NCBI RefSeq assembly: GCF_026241755.1
Contig: NZ_JAPJDA010000013.1
Span: forward strand, 62,001 to 126,000
Source of the DNA: Salinimicrobium profundisediminis
Lineage (GTDB): Bacteria > Bacteroidota > Bacteroidia > Flavobacteriales > Flavobacteriaceae
Direction: 5' to 3'
Length of the DNA stretch: 64,000 nt
Part shown: positions 34,501 through 44,415 of the stretch, piece by piece
Numbering within the stretch: position 1 is the stretch's first letter
How the letters are laid out: each line of letters begins with the position of its first letter
Made by a program: the position numbers and the translations under genes
Notes under the pieces: model-generated
Databases searched by the model: none
The model's input: only the letters and a program-made list of their open reading frames with translations
Told to the model about the DNA's origin: nothing

Positions 34501-35466
34501 ATGTACACCAAAACAGATAAAGAAAAGATTGCCAAGATCTGTCAAATGATACTTGAGGTGGCCAGTGGAAATTTTTCTTACCGCATTGAACGCTCCCGCC
34601 ATAATGACCAACTGGAAACAATAATAGTGCTTCTAAATATGATGGCGGAAGAGATACGGGAGAGTTTTCATCACTTCGCGCTTATCAATCCTCACGAAAC
34701 TTACAAGCAGATAGCTCAAATGACATTCATTCTGGATGATCAGTTTTGTGTTCGTAACTTTAACTCCTCTGCCCAGCAGCTCCTGGGACTACCATTCTCA
34801 GAATTGAGTGGAGCTCCCTTTGAAAAATTTTTAACAATAGACTCTGCCGAACTATGGAAAAAAGAAATTGAAGAAATTAAAAAGCTTAATGAGTCACCTT
34901 ATTACCAAACGCTTCGACTCTTTTTCTCCTCTAGTAATTCATTAACGGTTCCTGCTCTTTGCTCCATTTCGTCTCTTGTATTAAAAAAAGATGATCGAAA
35001 GTTATTTCTGGTAACTGCACTCCAGACAATTATCCAATCCAAAGAAAAAGAGGAAAATATTCAACTCGCACTACAAAACCTTAAATCCAATGGTTTAAAG
35101 AGCAAAAAAAAGCAGCAGTATTCACTTTACCGGGAAGCAGATAAGAAAAAGATCCAGAAAATATATGATTACATCCTCAATAATCTTGAAAAACCTCTGC
35201 CTTCTCTAAAAGAACTCGCTCTTGAACACGGCACGAATGAATTTAAACTAAAGATAGGTTTCAGGCAACTCTATAACACTTCAGTGTTTCGTTTTCAAAA
35301 AGACCAAAGGCTTCAAAGGGCTCATAGCTTCATATCAAACACAGATATTCCCCTCAGTCGAATTGCAGAAATTTGCGGGTTTAAAAGTTTTCCTCATTTC
35401 TCCAAAATATTCAAAACAAAATACGGTTACAATCCCAGTGACCTCAGAAATCAAAAGCTGGAATAA
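34501..35466 (+). CDS. PAS-domain AraC-family regulator
   Basis: The 321-aa protein starts with a HAMP-like helix pair (ILEVASGNFSYRIERSRHNDQLETI), then a PAS domain at about 75-190 (QMTFILDDQFCVRNFNSSAQQLLGLPFSELSG), and ends with an AraC-type DNA-binding domain. The second HTH reads ISNTDIPLSRIAEICGFKSFPHFSKIFKTKYGYNPSDLR. No membrane helix is present, so it should sense a cytoplasmic signal. It is 13 bp after the STAS-like gene, probably in one operon. It may control the MauE/peptide genes just downstream or the divergent oxoamine synthase; this is inference. Confidence 0.82.
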   Translation: MYTKTDKEKIAKICQMILEVASGNFSYRIERSRHNDQLETIIVLLNMMAEEIRESFHHFALINPHETYKQIAQMTFILDDQFCVRNFNSSAQQLLGLPFSELSGAPFEKFLTIDSAELWKKEIEEIKKLNESPYYQTLRLFFSSSNSLTVPALCSISSLVLKKDDRKLFLVTALQTIIQSKEKEENIQLALQNLKSNGLKSKKKQQYSLYREADKKKIQKIYDYILNNLEKPLPSLKELALEHGTNEFKLKIGFRQLYNTSVFRFQKDQRLQRAHSFISNTDIPLSRIAEICGFKSFPHFSKIFKTKYGYNPSDLRNQKLE

Positions 35467-35539
35467 ATACTCTACCAGCAAAAATCTATACTAGCCTGTT
35501 AGATATATCTTCCGAATTTTATCATGTAACGAAAGTATC

Positions 35540-36022
35540 ATGAAAAAGTTTGAAAAGAACATTGCACATTGGAAAAAGTGGACAGTTGATGTCATCTCTC
35601 TTTTTTTCATTATACTCTTTACCTATGCTGCAGTAAGCAAACTAATCGAATTTGAAAATTTTCAGACTCAACTGGAACAGTTCCCATTTATTAATGATTT
35701 TTCCGTCTCTCTAGCCATTATTTTACCGACGGTCCAAATCATTATTTCCTTCCTCTACTTTAAGCCAAATTTTAGATTTCAGGCTTTTTATTCTTCCTTG
35801 ATATTACTCATCATTTTCAATCTCTATATAATCGCAGTTCTTCTATTTGCAGAATCAATCCCCTGTTCTTGTGGTGGCGTGATAAGTACATTCTCCTGGA
35901 ATGATCATTTGATTTTCAACACTGGTTGTTCCTTATTGGCCCTTTTGGCTATTGCTCTTTCCTACGATCTGAAAACATATAAAAGTAAATCATCAACCAA
36001 TGTGGTTGAAGTAAAACCATAA
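35540..36022 (+). CDS. MauE/DoxX-like redox membrane protein
   Basis: The 160-aa protein has four membrane helices at about 15-34, 55-73, 83-103 and 125-143, and the signature IPC109SC111GG between helices 3 and 4, typical of MauE-like (methylamine-utilisation) DoxX-family proteins. The opening FFIILFTYAAVSKLIEF also matches. MauE-type proteins are thought to serve thiol/disulfide chemistry of exported proteins. The next gene, 78 bp downstream, encodes a small exported peptide with two cysteines, so disulfide formation in that peptide is an attractive guess. It lies downstream of the PAS-AraC gene. Confidence 0.8.
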   Translation: MKKFEKNIAHWKKWTVDVISLFFIILFTYAAVSKLIEFENFQTQLEQFPFINDFSVSLAIILPTVQIIISFLYFKPNFRFQAFYSSLILLIIFNLYIIAVLLFAESIPCSCGGVISTFSWNDHLIFNTGCSLLALLAIALSYDLKTYKSKSSTNVVEVKP

Positions 36023-36099
36023 AGATTTTTGTTGCAACAAAAGCAGGAGAAGCCGAAAACCTGATAAATAGAGTAGGCAATCTTTAAATATTAGAAATC

Positions 36100-36366
36100 A
36101 TGAAAACTAATTTTTTTTTACCAATGATCGCAATGATTTTTGCCATTGGAATGTCCTTTGCGACTGAAAATGTGGAAATAGATCCTACACAGGATTATTA
36201 TCAACCTTCAAGTGGGGTGTTTATGTCCTTGGGACAAGAAATTGACTGTGGCGATGGAAACAAGACATGTATAGTTGAGTTGCCCAATGGGGAGGTTCAT
36301 CAAGTATATGATGCTCCAGATCCTAATACATTAAAAAAAGGAGATGGTAGGAAACGTCAGCTTTAA
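36100..36366 (+). CDS. Small exported peptide with two cysteines (DUF6520-like)
   Basis: The 88-aa product has a clean signal peptide (FFLPMIAMIFAIGMSFATE), giving a mature chain of about 67 residues with C50 and C57 in EIDCGDGNKTCIVELPNGEVHQVYDAP and a basic end GRKRQL. The C-x6-C spacing suits one disulfide loop. Its signal sequence and size match the DUF6520 small proteins of Bacteroidota. It is immediately followed by a strong terminator and preceded by the MauE-like gene. The function is unknown; a secreted peptide or substrate of the convergent peptidase/SusCD locus is one possibility. Confidence 0.7.
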   Translation: MKTNFFLPMIAMIFAIGMSFATENVEIDPTQDYYQPSSGVFMSLGQEIDCGDGNKTCIVELPNGEVHQVYDAPDPNTLKKGDGRKRQL

Positions 36367-36381
36367 TAGTTGCCTTTAAAT

Positions 36382-36412
36382 AGCACACCGGCTTTAGAAC
36401 CGGTGTGCTTTT
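36382..36412 (+). terminator. Intrinsic terminator after the small exported peptide gene
   Basis: AGCACACCGG pairs perfectly with CCGGTGTGCT (10 bp) around an 8-nt loop and is followed by TTT. It lies between two convergent operons, 16 nt after one stop and 5 nt before the other, and may work in both directions. Confidence 0.85.
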
Positions 36413-36416
36413 ACAA

Positions 36417-39326
36417 TTAATTTCCTTTTATAACATATTCATGAAAATTTTCTCCTTCAAGATATTTCTTTGCCACTTCTACTATGTCCTCTCGATTTAA
36501 TTCTTTAGTAAAAGAACTCATTCTACCAATATCGGTCCATGGATAATTGAATCTATAATGATGATAAAGCCCATTAATTTTTGTTCCTAGACGTATAGCT
36601 TTTTCGGAAAAATTAAAATATTCCACCATTTCACGAGCTCCAGAAAGTTCTTCTTCAGAAATTTCACCCATTATAATATCAGAATAAATCTGCCTGATTT
36701 CCTCTTGAAGCCGCTCAAAATCCTTTGGTTGGCAAAATAAATAAGTATGTATTTCATAACGCCTTAGATTATAATTCATTTGTCCTCTTGCACTTACGTC
36801 ATACAAGCCATAGCCCTTTTTAAACCTTAAGTCCCACATTTTTTGTCTCACAACCTCCCCCAGCACTTCAATTTTCATACGCTCCTTCCAGTCATAGAAA
36901 TCTTCAGGTTTTATAATAAAGCTTGTCCCGTAACTAATGTTTGGCATGTTGAGGTTTCCTTTGTTCGAAAGTTCTTGGAAAGTGGATCCTTCAGGGAAAG
37001 TACTGTTCTTATTCTCTGTCGGCATTTTATGGAGATTTGGACCAGGTAAATTTCCTAGATACTTTAGGACAAGTGGCAAAATTTCATCAATCTCAAAATC
37101 TCCTGTTATTAAAAATGTAAAACCTTCTGCATCGCCAAAAAACCGTCGAAAAATATTAAAAGATTTTTCATAATCTGTTTCTTCAAGGCTCAGAATTCCT
37201 AACGTCCCTGCAGGCAAATGTCTTCTGTTATGACTGTTTTGAAGGTTCTTGTCACCTAGGTCACGTCTGCGAGCCTCATTAAAATCAGCTGCATACAGAT
37301 CAGCAGAAGATTTCAAATACCAATCAATCTTTTCACTTTTCCAGTTTTCAAAAGCTAGCTTGTTCATATTGGGTCTGGTGAAGAACAGGTAGACCAATTG
37401 CAGAATGGTTTCCAAATTTTCTGGTTTTGCACTTCCATAGATACCATGTTCTGCATTATCAATGTAGGGTGCAACTGCTCCGGCCAAGATATTCTGGTGA
37501 CGTAAAATTCTATTTACTTCAAAATTGGTCAAGCCATTTACTCCAGAATTTGAAACTATCTGGGATGCATTTAGGGCCGACCAATAATCATCTTCGGTTA
37601 AAAATTTGGCTCCACCAATCCTGAATCCATGTAAGTTAATCCGATGCTGACTCACCGGATCATTGGAGGAAGTAGGAAGAATGACTACCTCTACTCCGTT
37701 AGTTAATATAATTTTTTCAGCACCAAAATCCTCGATTCCCTTATCTATAAATTTCACAGCTTCTAAGCTTTTAACTTCCTCGTTGCTGAGCAACGTCTTT
37801 ACTTCCGTGTTTTTATAGGGTTTAATATTTTCATCCAAAGCATCAACGAACCAGAACCTAACTTCTCCCTCTTTAAACGACAACGCTTCATGACCAGCGG
37901 GAGCTATGAATCCTATATCTTCAGGACTTTTAACTAGATGTTCTTTGATAAAATTGTTTAAATTTTTCATCTTGAGATCATCAACATACTTTAAGATGTT
38001 TAGCTTTTTTTGGGCGGGTAAAACTTCACCTCTAATAAAGTGACTATCGATTTCCTGCAACCAATACTCGGGCTGATCCTCCTTTAACCAATCCAGCTTA
38101 AAGAGTAGCTTTTCCTTAGCCTTTATGAATTCAGATTCTAAAATGCCATATTTCTGAAGTTGATGATAAACCTTTGCTATTTTTTTAACTGTTTCTTTTC
38201 CTGCCCCATTTTTAAAAGAAAAAACTATCTCCATTGCCGAAGGTAAATCCTGCGTGTAAAGGTCATAAATTAATGGCCTTTTCATCTCATATTTTTCGCT
38301 CCCCTCCCTTAGTCTCTCATTTAAAATATCGAGCATCATTTTTAGGTAAAAAGTTTTTGTTGCTCTGTCGATACTCTCCAACCGCGGTTGAAACTCAGGA
38401 AGACGAAAAATAAGATGTCCTTCTGCACTCTTGTCTTGGATGAGTTTATTTGAATCTATTTTTCTCTCCACTATTACAAATTGAGGCGCCTTCTCAAAAT
38501 ATAGAGAGTCACAATTCTGGGGTCGTACTGAAAGTCCTTTAGAAGGTTTTATAGAAAAGGTTGATCTAACCTGTTTTTCTACATCAACCGGATCATGTAT
38601 ATTACCCACAATTATCAAAGCCATTAATTTTGGATGATACCAGGCCTCGTAAAACTTCCTGATTTTTTCCGGTGAAAAATAATCGTAGTGATCAAGAAGC
38701 CCTTCTTCACTTTCTTCACAAGGAAAAATTCTACTGTACATTTTGGAACTGGCAATGGAATAAGCGAGTTGCGTTCCCACCTTTCCCAAATATTCTTCTC
38801 TAACCTCTCCTCTTGTACTTTCAATGTCCTCTTTAGTAAGCGTAAGATTTTGGATAATTTCTTTGAACCATAAAAAACCTAATTTTAGCCCTTCCGGAGA
38901 GGGTTCACCTATGTTGAACTTGTATGTCGTGTTTCGACGGCCACTTGAGGCATTCACCTTATAATTACCAAAACCTGAGCTATTAAATCTTTCATCATTT
39001 TCAATTCCTAAGGGAAAACTCTTTGTAGATTGAAAGGCTAGGTGTTCAATAGCATGTGCAAAATCACCCTCATCCTCTCTTTCATCATTCGAACCGACCT
39101 TATGAACTAGTCTCATGCTTACTCCTTCTTTTGATCCCGGTAAGGCTTTGATATAGTAGGTCAAACCATTTGCAAGCTGGCCGTATCTCATATCTGGATC
39201 CAACGGAACTGGAAGAACGCTTTGAGCTGTTGAGTTGTAGACTGCAAAAATGAAAAAGTACAGGATTAAAGGAATTAGAACCTTATGACCTCTTTTGTAT
39301 CTTCTTCTTTTTTTAATATCCTTCAT
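36417..39326 (-). CDS. M16-family zinc metallopeptidase
   Basis: The 969-aa protein is an insulinase/pitrilysin-type peptidase. After a basic N-terminus and one membrane or signal helix (about 14-33) it has the inverted zinc motif H91AIEH95 and the usual four-domain arrangement of two M16 halves; the second half (from about 520) has no HxxEH. M16 enzymes degrade or process peptides within a closed chamber. Its ATG lies inside the end of susD (14-bp overlap), so SusC-SusD-peptidase form one operon. Import or capture of peptides by SusCD followed by cleavage is the likely logic. In Bacteroidota, M16-linked SusCD pairs are regarded as peptide or protein utilisation loci. Confidence 0.9.
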   Translation of the reverse strand: MKDIKKRRRYKRGHKVLIPLILYFFIFAVYNSTAQSVLPVPLDPDMRYGQLANGLTYYIKALPGSKEGVSMRLVHKVGSNDEREDEGDFAHAIEHLAFQSTKSFPLGIENDERFNSSGFGNYKVNASSGRRNTTYKFNIGEPSPEGLKLGFLWFKEIIQNLTLTKEDIESTRGEVREEYLGKVGTQLAYSIASSKMYSRIFPCEESEEGLLDHYDYFSPEKIRKFYEAWYHPKLMALIIVGNIHDPVDVEKQVRSTFSIKPSKGLSVRPQNCDSLYFEKAPQFVIVERKIDSNKLIQDKSAEGHLIFRLPEFQPRLESIDRATKTFYLKMMLDILNERLREGSEKYEMKRPLIYDLYTQDLPSAMEIVFSFKNGAGKETVKKIAKVYHQLQKYGILESEFIKAKEKLLFKLDWLKEDQPEYWLQEIDSHFIRGEVLPAQKKLNILKYVDDLKMKNLNNFIKEHLVKSPEDIGFIAPAGHEALSFKEGEVRFWFVDALDENIKPYKNTEVKTLLSNEEVKSLEAVKFIDKGIEDFGAEKIILTNGVEVVILPTSSNDPVSQHRINLHGFRIGGAKFLTEDDYWSALNASQIVSNSGVNGLTNFEVNRILRHQNILAGAVAPYIDNAEHGIYGSAKPENLETILQLVYLFFTRPNMNKLAFENWKSEKIDWYLKSSADLYAADFNEARRRDLGDKNLQNSHNRRHLPAGTLGILSLEETDYEKSFNIFRRFFGDAEGFTFLITGDFEIDEILPLVLKYLGNLPGPNLHKMPTENKNSTFPEGSTFQELSNKGNLNMPNISYGTSFIIKPEDFYDWKERMKIEVLGEVVRQKMWDLRFKKGYGLYDVSARGQMNYNLRRYEIHTYLFCQPKDFERLQEEIRQIYSDIIMGEISEEELSGAREMVEYFNFSEKAIRLGTKINGLYHHYRFNYPWTDIGRMSSFTKELNREDIVEVAKKYLEGENFHEYVIKGN

Positions 39327-40701
39327 TTTGAGTGAGGTTAGGATTTTTCAATCTCTCGTTTTCAGGTATGGGATAAAAAACATCAGTACTCTCCCAATTC
39401 TCAACAAAGATGTCCCCTGCTTTGTCAGTACGGTTAAGATCGAGCCATCGATGGCCCCATTCGGTAAATAACTCCTTCTTTCGCTCCTCAAAAATGATTT
39501 GAAGCACTTCCTCCTGCCCTATTTCAGGATGAGCTTGAGAGATGGTCATCAAACCGGCTCTTTCCCTAATCTTATCAAGATCTGAAATAGCTCCCGCTAA
39601 ATCATTTTGCCTTGCTCTTGCCTCTGCCCGAATTAAATATTGCTCCGCAAGACGCAGAACCATAGAAAATTCTGTGGCATCTTCAGTACTATTTTGAATT
39701 TTATACTTGAATGGAAAATAAAACGAAGTATTTTCATGAAAACCAATCCAGTCGCTCAGCCTTCTGTCTTCAGTAGTAAAAGAATCTATAAATGATGGAG
39801 TAAGCTTGAATTGAGCCAGAAAGTAATAGAGAGGATGAATTATGAAAAGCCCCCCTTCCTGGGTATTAGTTAGTGAAAACCCCCTTGCCTTCGGAGAAAT
39901 TTGCCAAATGGCTTCTCTGCTATTTGCCAGAAAAACAGAATTAAGATCTTCGAGTAATTCATAGGTTACTGCTTGGTCTATGATCTGGCTACTGTAAAGC
40001 TCAGCATCATTCCAATTCTCAAGATAGAGTTGAACTCTTGCCATCATAGCAACTGCAGTGTTTTGATTGACTACAGTACGGTCTCCGTTAGAATAATCTG
40101 GGGACAAAATGCTTATCGCAGTTTCAAGATCAGTTAATATTTGTTGGTACACCTCCTCTTGTGGTACTCTTTCGGCTAAGGAATTCTCTCGATAATCAGT
40201 TGTCAAAATTAGTGGAACATCTCCATACAGGTTGACCAGATAGAAATAAGTAAAAGCTCGAATAAAACTTGCTTCACCCTGAATTTTATCTCGAACTTTT
40301 TCAGAAAGATTATCTGAACCTTCAATTCCTTCGAGAAGTGCATTTGTTATGTAAATAATATTATAAGCACTTGTCCAAAGATTTTCATTTCTAAAATTGA
40401 GGGGTAGTAACTCACGTTGCTCGAATTGCATATATTCCTGATTCCTGGTATAAATAGGCATAAGCAAATCACCAGAAAGAGCATTTAAAACTGTTAGACT
40501 GGAAGGACCTCCCCCGCTAAAATTGACCGATGCCAATTGATTGTACAAACCGACTAAAGCACTGTGTGCAGTTTCATCATTCTGGAAAAGGGTTGAGCTC
40601 TCTATTTTTTCTTTGGGAGCATCTAATTCCAAGTAATCTTCACAGGATGTTATCCCTAGCAGCAGTATAAAAACTGCTGTTTTTTTTAATATGGCTTTCA
40701 T
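39313..40701 (-). CDS. SusD/RagB-family outer-membrane lipoprotein
   Basis: The 462-aa protein has a lipoprotein signal (GITSC, Cys20) followed by EDYLELDAPKEKIE, tetratricopeptide-like helices in the N-terminal half (TAHSALVGLYNQLASV, IRAFTYFYLVNLYGDVPLIL), and the C-terminal SusD motif with RLAEQYLIRAEARARQNDLAGAISDLDKIRERAGL and FTEWGHRWLDLNRT. SusD proteins cap SusC channels at the cell surface and bind the substrate. It follows the SusC gene after 10 bp and overlaps the M16 gene. The partner SusC frame carries a stop codon, so the function of the pair is uncertain. Confidence 0.92.
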   Translation of the reverse strand: MKAILKKTAVFILLLGITSCEDYLELDAPKEKIESSTLFQNDETAHSALVGLYNQLASVNFSGGGPSSLTVLNALSGDLLMPIYTRNQEYMQFEQRELLPLNFRNENLWTSAYNIIYITNALLEGIEGSDNLSEKVRDKIQGEASFIRAFTYFYLVNLYGDVPLILTTDYRENSLAERVPQEEVYQQILTDLETAISILSPDYSNGDRTVVNQNTAVAMMARVQLYLENWNDAELYSSQIIDQAVTYELLEDLNSVFLANSREAIWQISPKARGFSLTNTQEGGLFIIHPLYYFLAQFKLTPSFIDSFTTEDRRLSDWIGFHENTSFYFPFKYKIQNSTEDATEFSMVLRLAEQYLIRAEARARQNDLAGAISDLDKIRERAGLMTISQAHPEIGQEEVLQIIFEERKKELFTEWGHRWLDLNRTDKAGDIFVENWESTDVFYPIPENERLKNPNLTQNEGY

Positions 40702-40711
40702 TGTTATATTT

Positions 40712-43696
40712 TTAAAATTGAATTTGAATTCCTCCGGTTATGGTTCTCAACCCAGCAAAATATCTTCCTCCGTTAGGCTCTTCAGGATCTAATCCTTTAA
40801 ATTTGGTAATCGTGTATAGGTTTTGCCCGTTCAGGAAAATTTTAGCGTCACTTAAACCTATGGGCACCATAAATGAAGAAGGAAAATCATAGGCAAAAGA
40901 GAGGCTTCTAAGTCTTACGTAAGAAGCATCCACTATGGGTAAGTTGGAAAAAAGGACATTTGAAAATGCTTCTGATGCTTCATACGACTGAGATATTCGT
41001 TGATAATCACCACTCTCTTCTAATTCTATGAAATCAACAGAGGCCTGATTACCTAAGTCTCCATATTCGAATAGATCAAAATAACCTTTTTGTTTAGTGA
41101 AGTCCATTAAAAACTGAAGAGAAAATTTCTTATAACTAAGGTTATTACTAATCCCTCCATAGAACTGCCTTCCCATATTCTGTATAGCAATTCTGTCGTT
41201 GTAATCTAAGCTTGTGTCATCATTTACATCTGCCACTGTATACAGCCCTGTTTCAGGATCGACACCTTCATATTGGTATAGCAGTGAAATCGACAAGGGA
41301 TGACCTACTTTATAGACATTTGCATAGGAAGATTGTTCAATTCCCGGATAGCTTATAAGCTCATTCTTCGGAATTGTCAAGTTAAAGAAGGTTTCCCATG
41401 AGAAAGTTTTGGTTCTGAGATTTGTAGATGAAACTTCTACTTCAAATCCCTTATTCTCAACGGTAGCCGGCAAATTCGCCTGAACCGAATTAAATCCTGT
41501 AATTGCTGGAAGTGGAAAACCAACCAACTGGTTACTTGACCTATTCCTGTACCAGCTAAAACTTAAGTTTATGCGATCCTTAAGGAAGCCTAGGTCAATT
41601 GCAGCTTCAAATTTCTTATTGACTTCCTACGAATAATCGGGATTATATAGTTGAGTAGGATACACACCTCCCGGACCAAGTGTTGCTTTATATGCATCCA
41701 TGTACATGTAGTCACCTATTTGGTCACTACCACTTGTACCATAACTAGTTCTGATTTTCCCAAAGCTTAAGAAGTCATTGAAACCTGAAGATCCTTCCTC
41801 AGAAAAAATCCAGGCACCACCTATGGCCCAGAAATTCGCTAATCTCTTTCCTGGCCCAAAACGTGAAGAACCGTCCCTCCTTCCCGTAAGATTTAAAAAT
41901 AATTTTTCCCAGTTTAATCCTATTCTTCCAAAAAGTGCAGCATAATGGTATTCAGACTCAGCGCTGGTGCCGTACAGGAGCTCGTCAGCTGCAGAGAGAT
42001 CCCCGATAATCGTTTCAGTAACATAACCTTCTCCAGTAACACCCGATTGAAAGGATTTTTTTTCCTGAACACTCGCCCCTATAATTGTATTCAAACTTGC
42101 TTTTCCAAAGCTTGAATCGTAAATTAACTGGGGTTCTATAATCCAGGAATTAAAACTGTTTTCAAGTTGACTCGAAGAATGACTGATATATTCCCATGTT
42201 GCAGGATCATAAGATCTTTTAGGTCTTTTTAACAATTCTTTACCTTCAAAATAGTTGTATCCCAGATTAGTTTTGAATTTGAGACCCGACACAATTTTAT
42301 ATATTACACTTAGATCTGCAATGAGATTGTGACTGGTAATTTTACTGCTGTTGAAGTATCCGGCTAATGGATTGTCTATTCCAGCTTCAGACCATTCGTC
42401 CCAGTTTAAGCTTCCATCTTCATTAAATACTTCCGGCGCATTTGGAGGCAATTCAAATACAACAGTGGACAAATCACGGTTTCCCTGTAGAGAATTGTTA
42501 TCCAATCCGTAATTCATTGAAAACCCCAACTGCAATTTGTCGTTGGGAGAGTAGTGATTTAAATTAAATCCTCCCGTAAATTTACGGTAGTCATTATCGC
42601 CCCGGTAAATGGTTCCTTGTTTATGAAAGGAACCACTTAACCTGAAGTAAGTATTCTTATCTCCGCCATTGGCAGAAAGATTTACGTCCCGCACTTGAGA
42701 TGTACCTCCAAAGAAGAAATCCTGCCAATCTGTGAATCGGTTTTGATCCCATAGCACCAGATCGTAGGCATCATATACACTGGGTTCCAGATCATCATTT
42801 TCAAAAGCCTTACGCCTTATCTCTAAATACTGCTCTGTATTTAACAGATTAACCCTTCCAGGCATCCACGAAGCTCCAGTGTAGGCTGAAACATTTAAAC
42901 CCTTCTCTGCATAATTTCCTTGTTTGGTGGTGATCAGAACGACCCCATTAGCCCCACGGGAACCGTATATTGCAGTCGCATCTGCATCCTTTAAAACCTC
43001 TATACTTTGAATATTGGAAAGATTTAATGTGCTTAATGGGTCAATCCCAGTTGTTCCTAAAAGACTGTTACTCTCTATAGGTATAGTATTCACAGGTACC
43101 CCATCAACAATATACAGTGGATAATTCCCCTCTTCTCTCAGACTATTTCTTCCCCTGATTCTAATGGTTGGTGCCGCACCTGGGCGGTCCCCCCCAGGTA
43201 TGATCTCCACCCCTGCCATTCTTCCTTGCAGGGCCTGCAGCGGACTCACCACCGGTTGAAGTTCTATTTCTTCGGCGGTAACTCGGGTGATGTTTCCCGT
43301 GCTCTCTCTTCTTGTCGTATTATAATACCCGGCGTTGATCTCTACTTCAGCCAGTGCAGTAATATCTTCAACCAACTGCACGTTTATTTCCCGTCGCCCG
43401 TCAACAGGTATTTCCATAACTTTAAATCCTATATAAGAAAATAGCAGTACCCCTTGTGGTGGAACTGCTATTTCATATTCCCCGTCTAAATTTGTGGATG
43501 TACCCCTACTTGTGCCTTTGACTGTAACAGTTACTCTCGGCAGGGGCATGCCCTGTTCGTCTGTCACCACTCCGGTGACTGTTTCCTGCAAAGCAGCAGG
43601 AAGTCCTGCAGCATATCCTTTAATTGTTAAGGCATACAGGAAGACGATTATGGTGATAAGCGCGATTATTACTAACCGGCTGTAATTATTTTTCAT
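40712..43696 (-). pseudogene. SusC/RagA TonB-linked receptor interrupted by one in-frame amber codon
   Basis: The reading frame from ATG 43696 to the stop at 40712 is 994 codons before that stop with one TAG at 41627-41629. The N-terminal part has a signal anchor, a carboxypeptidase-regulatory-like domain (VVTDEQGMPLPRVTVTVKG) and the plug (SPLQALQGRMAGVEI, YPLYIVDGVPVNT). The part after the stop completes the barrel, ending in TGGIQIQF. The TAG stands in PDYS-stop-EVNKKFEAAID, where SusC proteins normally have Trp (W-E-x-x-K-x-F-E), so a TGG-to-TAG change explains it. No frameshift is needed. The product would be truncated within the barrel unless the codon is suppressed or is a sequencing error. 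SusD and M16 genes follow. Confidence 0.88.
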
Positions 43697-43738
43697 AATT
43701 TTGTAATGGTTAAATGAAACATTGTTTTATTTGATGTT

Positions 43739-43782
43739 AGCCTTCCAGCGAGCTTCGCCAAAAGTGACTGGAAGGCTTTTTT
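43739..43782 (+). terminator. Intrinsic terminator-like hairpin facing the SusC gene
   Basis: AGCCTTCCAG pairs with CTGGAAGGCT (10 bp) and is followed by five T on the plus strand. No plus-strand gene lies upstream of it: SusC starts at 43696 and reads the other way. On the minus strand the same hairpin would form in the SusC leader. It may stop antisense or read-in transcription or act as a leader structure. Confidence 0.65.
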
Positions 43783-44121
43783 GTTTCTCACTTGTTCCTT
43801 GAACAAGGGTAGGGCTGCACATTTGCCAGGGGGCTGGCAAATTTGCAGGGTTAAATTTTAGTACTGTTTCATTGGCATGCGCTTTTTGTTCTTTAAAAGT
43901 TTCATCCCTCAGTTGAGGGCAAAATGTCACCCACCCACCCATCACCATTACAAGTTGTAGGATTTGTGTAATGGTTGACCCACGGGTACTAACGGCTAAA
44001 CTAGACACCCTACAACGCTTTGCTCTTCAATATGAAGTATAGGCTAATAGAAATAGAGCAAAACAAAAAGTTCTTATGTATTGAGAAACCTCTAAAGAAG
44101 AAGCAGCGGCTTTGAAAAGAA
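43783..44121. other. Non-coding stretch upstream of SusC
   Basis: No credible gene is present. At 43821-43842 there is a perfect inverted repeat ATTTGCCAG-GGGG-CTGGCAAAT, and TTGTAGG (about 43952) is answered by CCTACAA (about 44007). The SusC promoter should lie here. Confidence 0.5.
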
Positions 44122-44326
44122 GAGTATCGAGGGGCCACCCCAATGAAGGGAAACAAAAAGGCGTGGATACTCAACTTATCTACTTGAGGTACTGGTATAC
44201 CTTGGAACGATAAGAGAGCCCACGCCCGGGTCGTGAGCATCTTGCTTATCATCTCGTTCCTTTTAAATTACCAGTTTTCAAGTAGAGAATCAAAGCGAAA
44301 TGCTTCTAGTGCTTTAGAAGATTCGC
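44122..44326. ncRNA. Candidate structured RNA or structured DNA element
   Basis: A 200-bp stretch is built from nested complementary segments. GAGTATC (44122) pairs with GATACTC (44166). CTACTTGA (44180) pairs with TCAAGTAG (44278), ACTGGTA (44191) with TACCAGT (44269), and GGAACGA (44204) with TCGTTCC (44254), all in order, making one long interrupted stem. A separate hairpin follows: GCGAA...CTTCTA / TAGAAG...TTCGC (44295-44326). The GGGG/CCCC pair near 44130 adds another. The strand is undetermined. The pairing may mean a regulatory RNA, or a DNA element such as a recombination site. Confidence 0.5.
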
Positions 44327-44415
44327 ATACATTAAATCTGGGAGCAATATATAAAAAATAATTAATAACACATATATGTGTTGAAAAAATTTATCAGCAA
44401 CAGCAAAATTAGCGT

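Noticed and set aside
44010-44252. 80-codon minus-strand frame upstream of SusC
   Set aside because: It lies inside the strongly self-complementary stretch and encodes an unusual Phe/Ser-rich chain. The nucleic-acid structure explains the sequence better.
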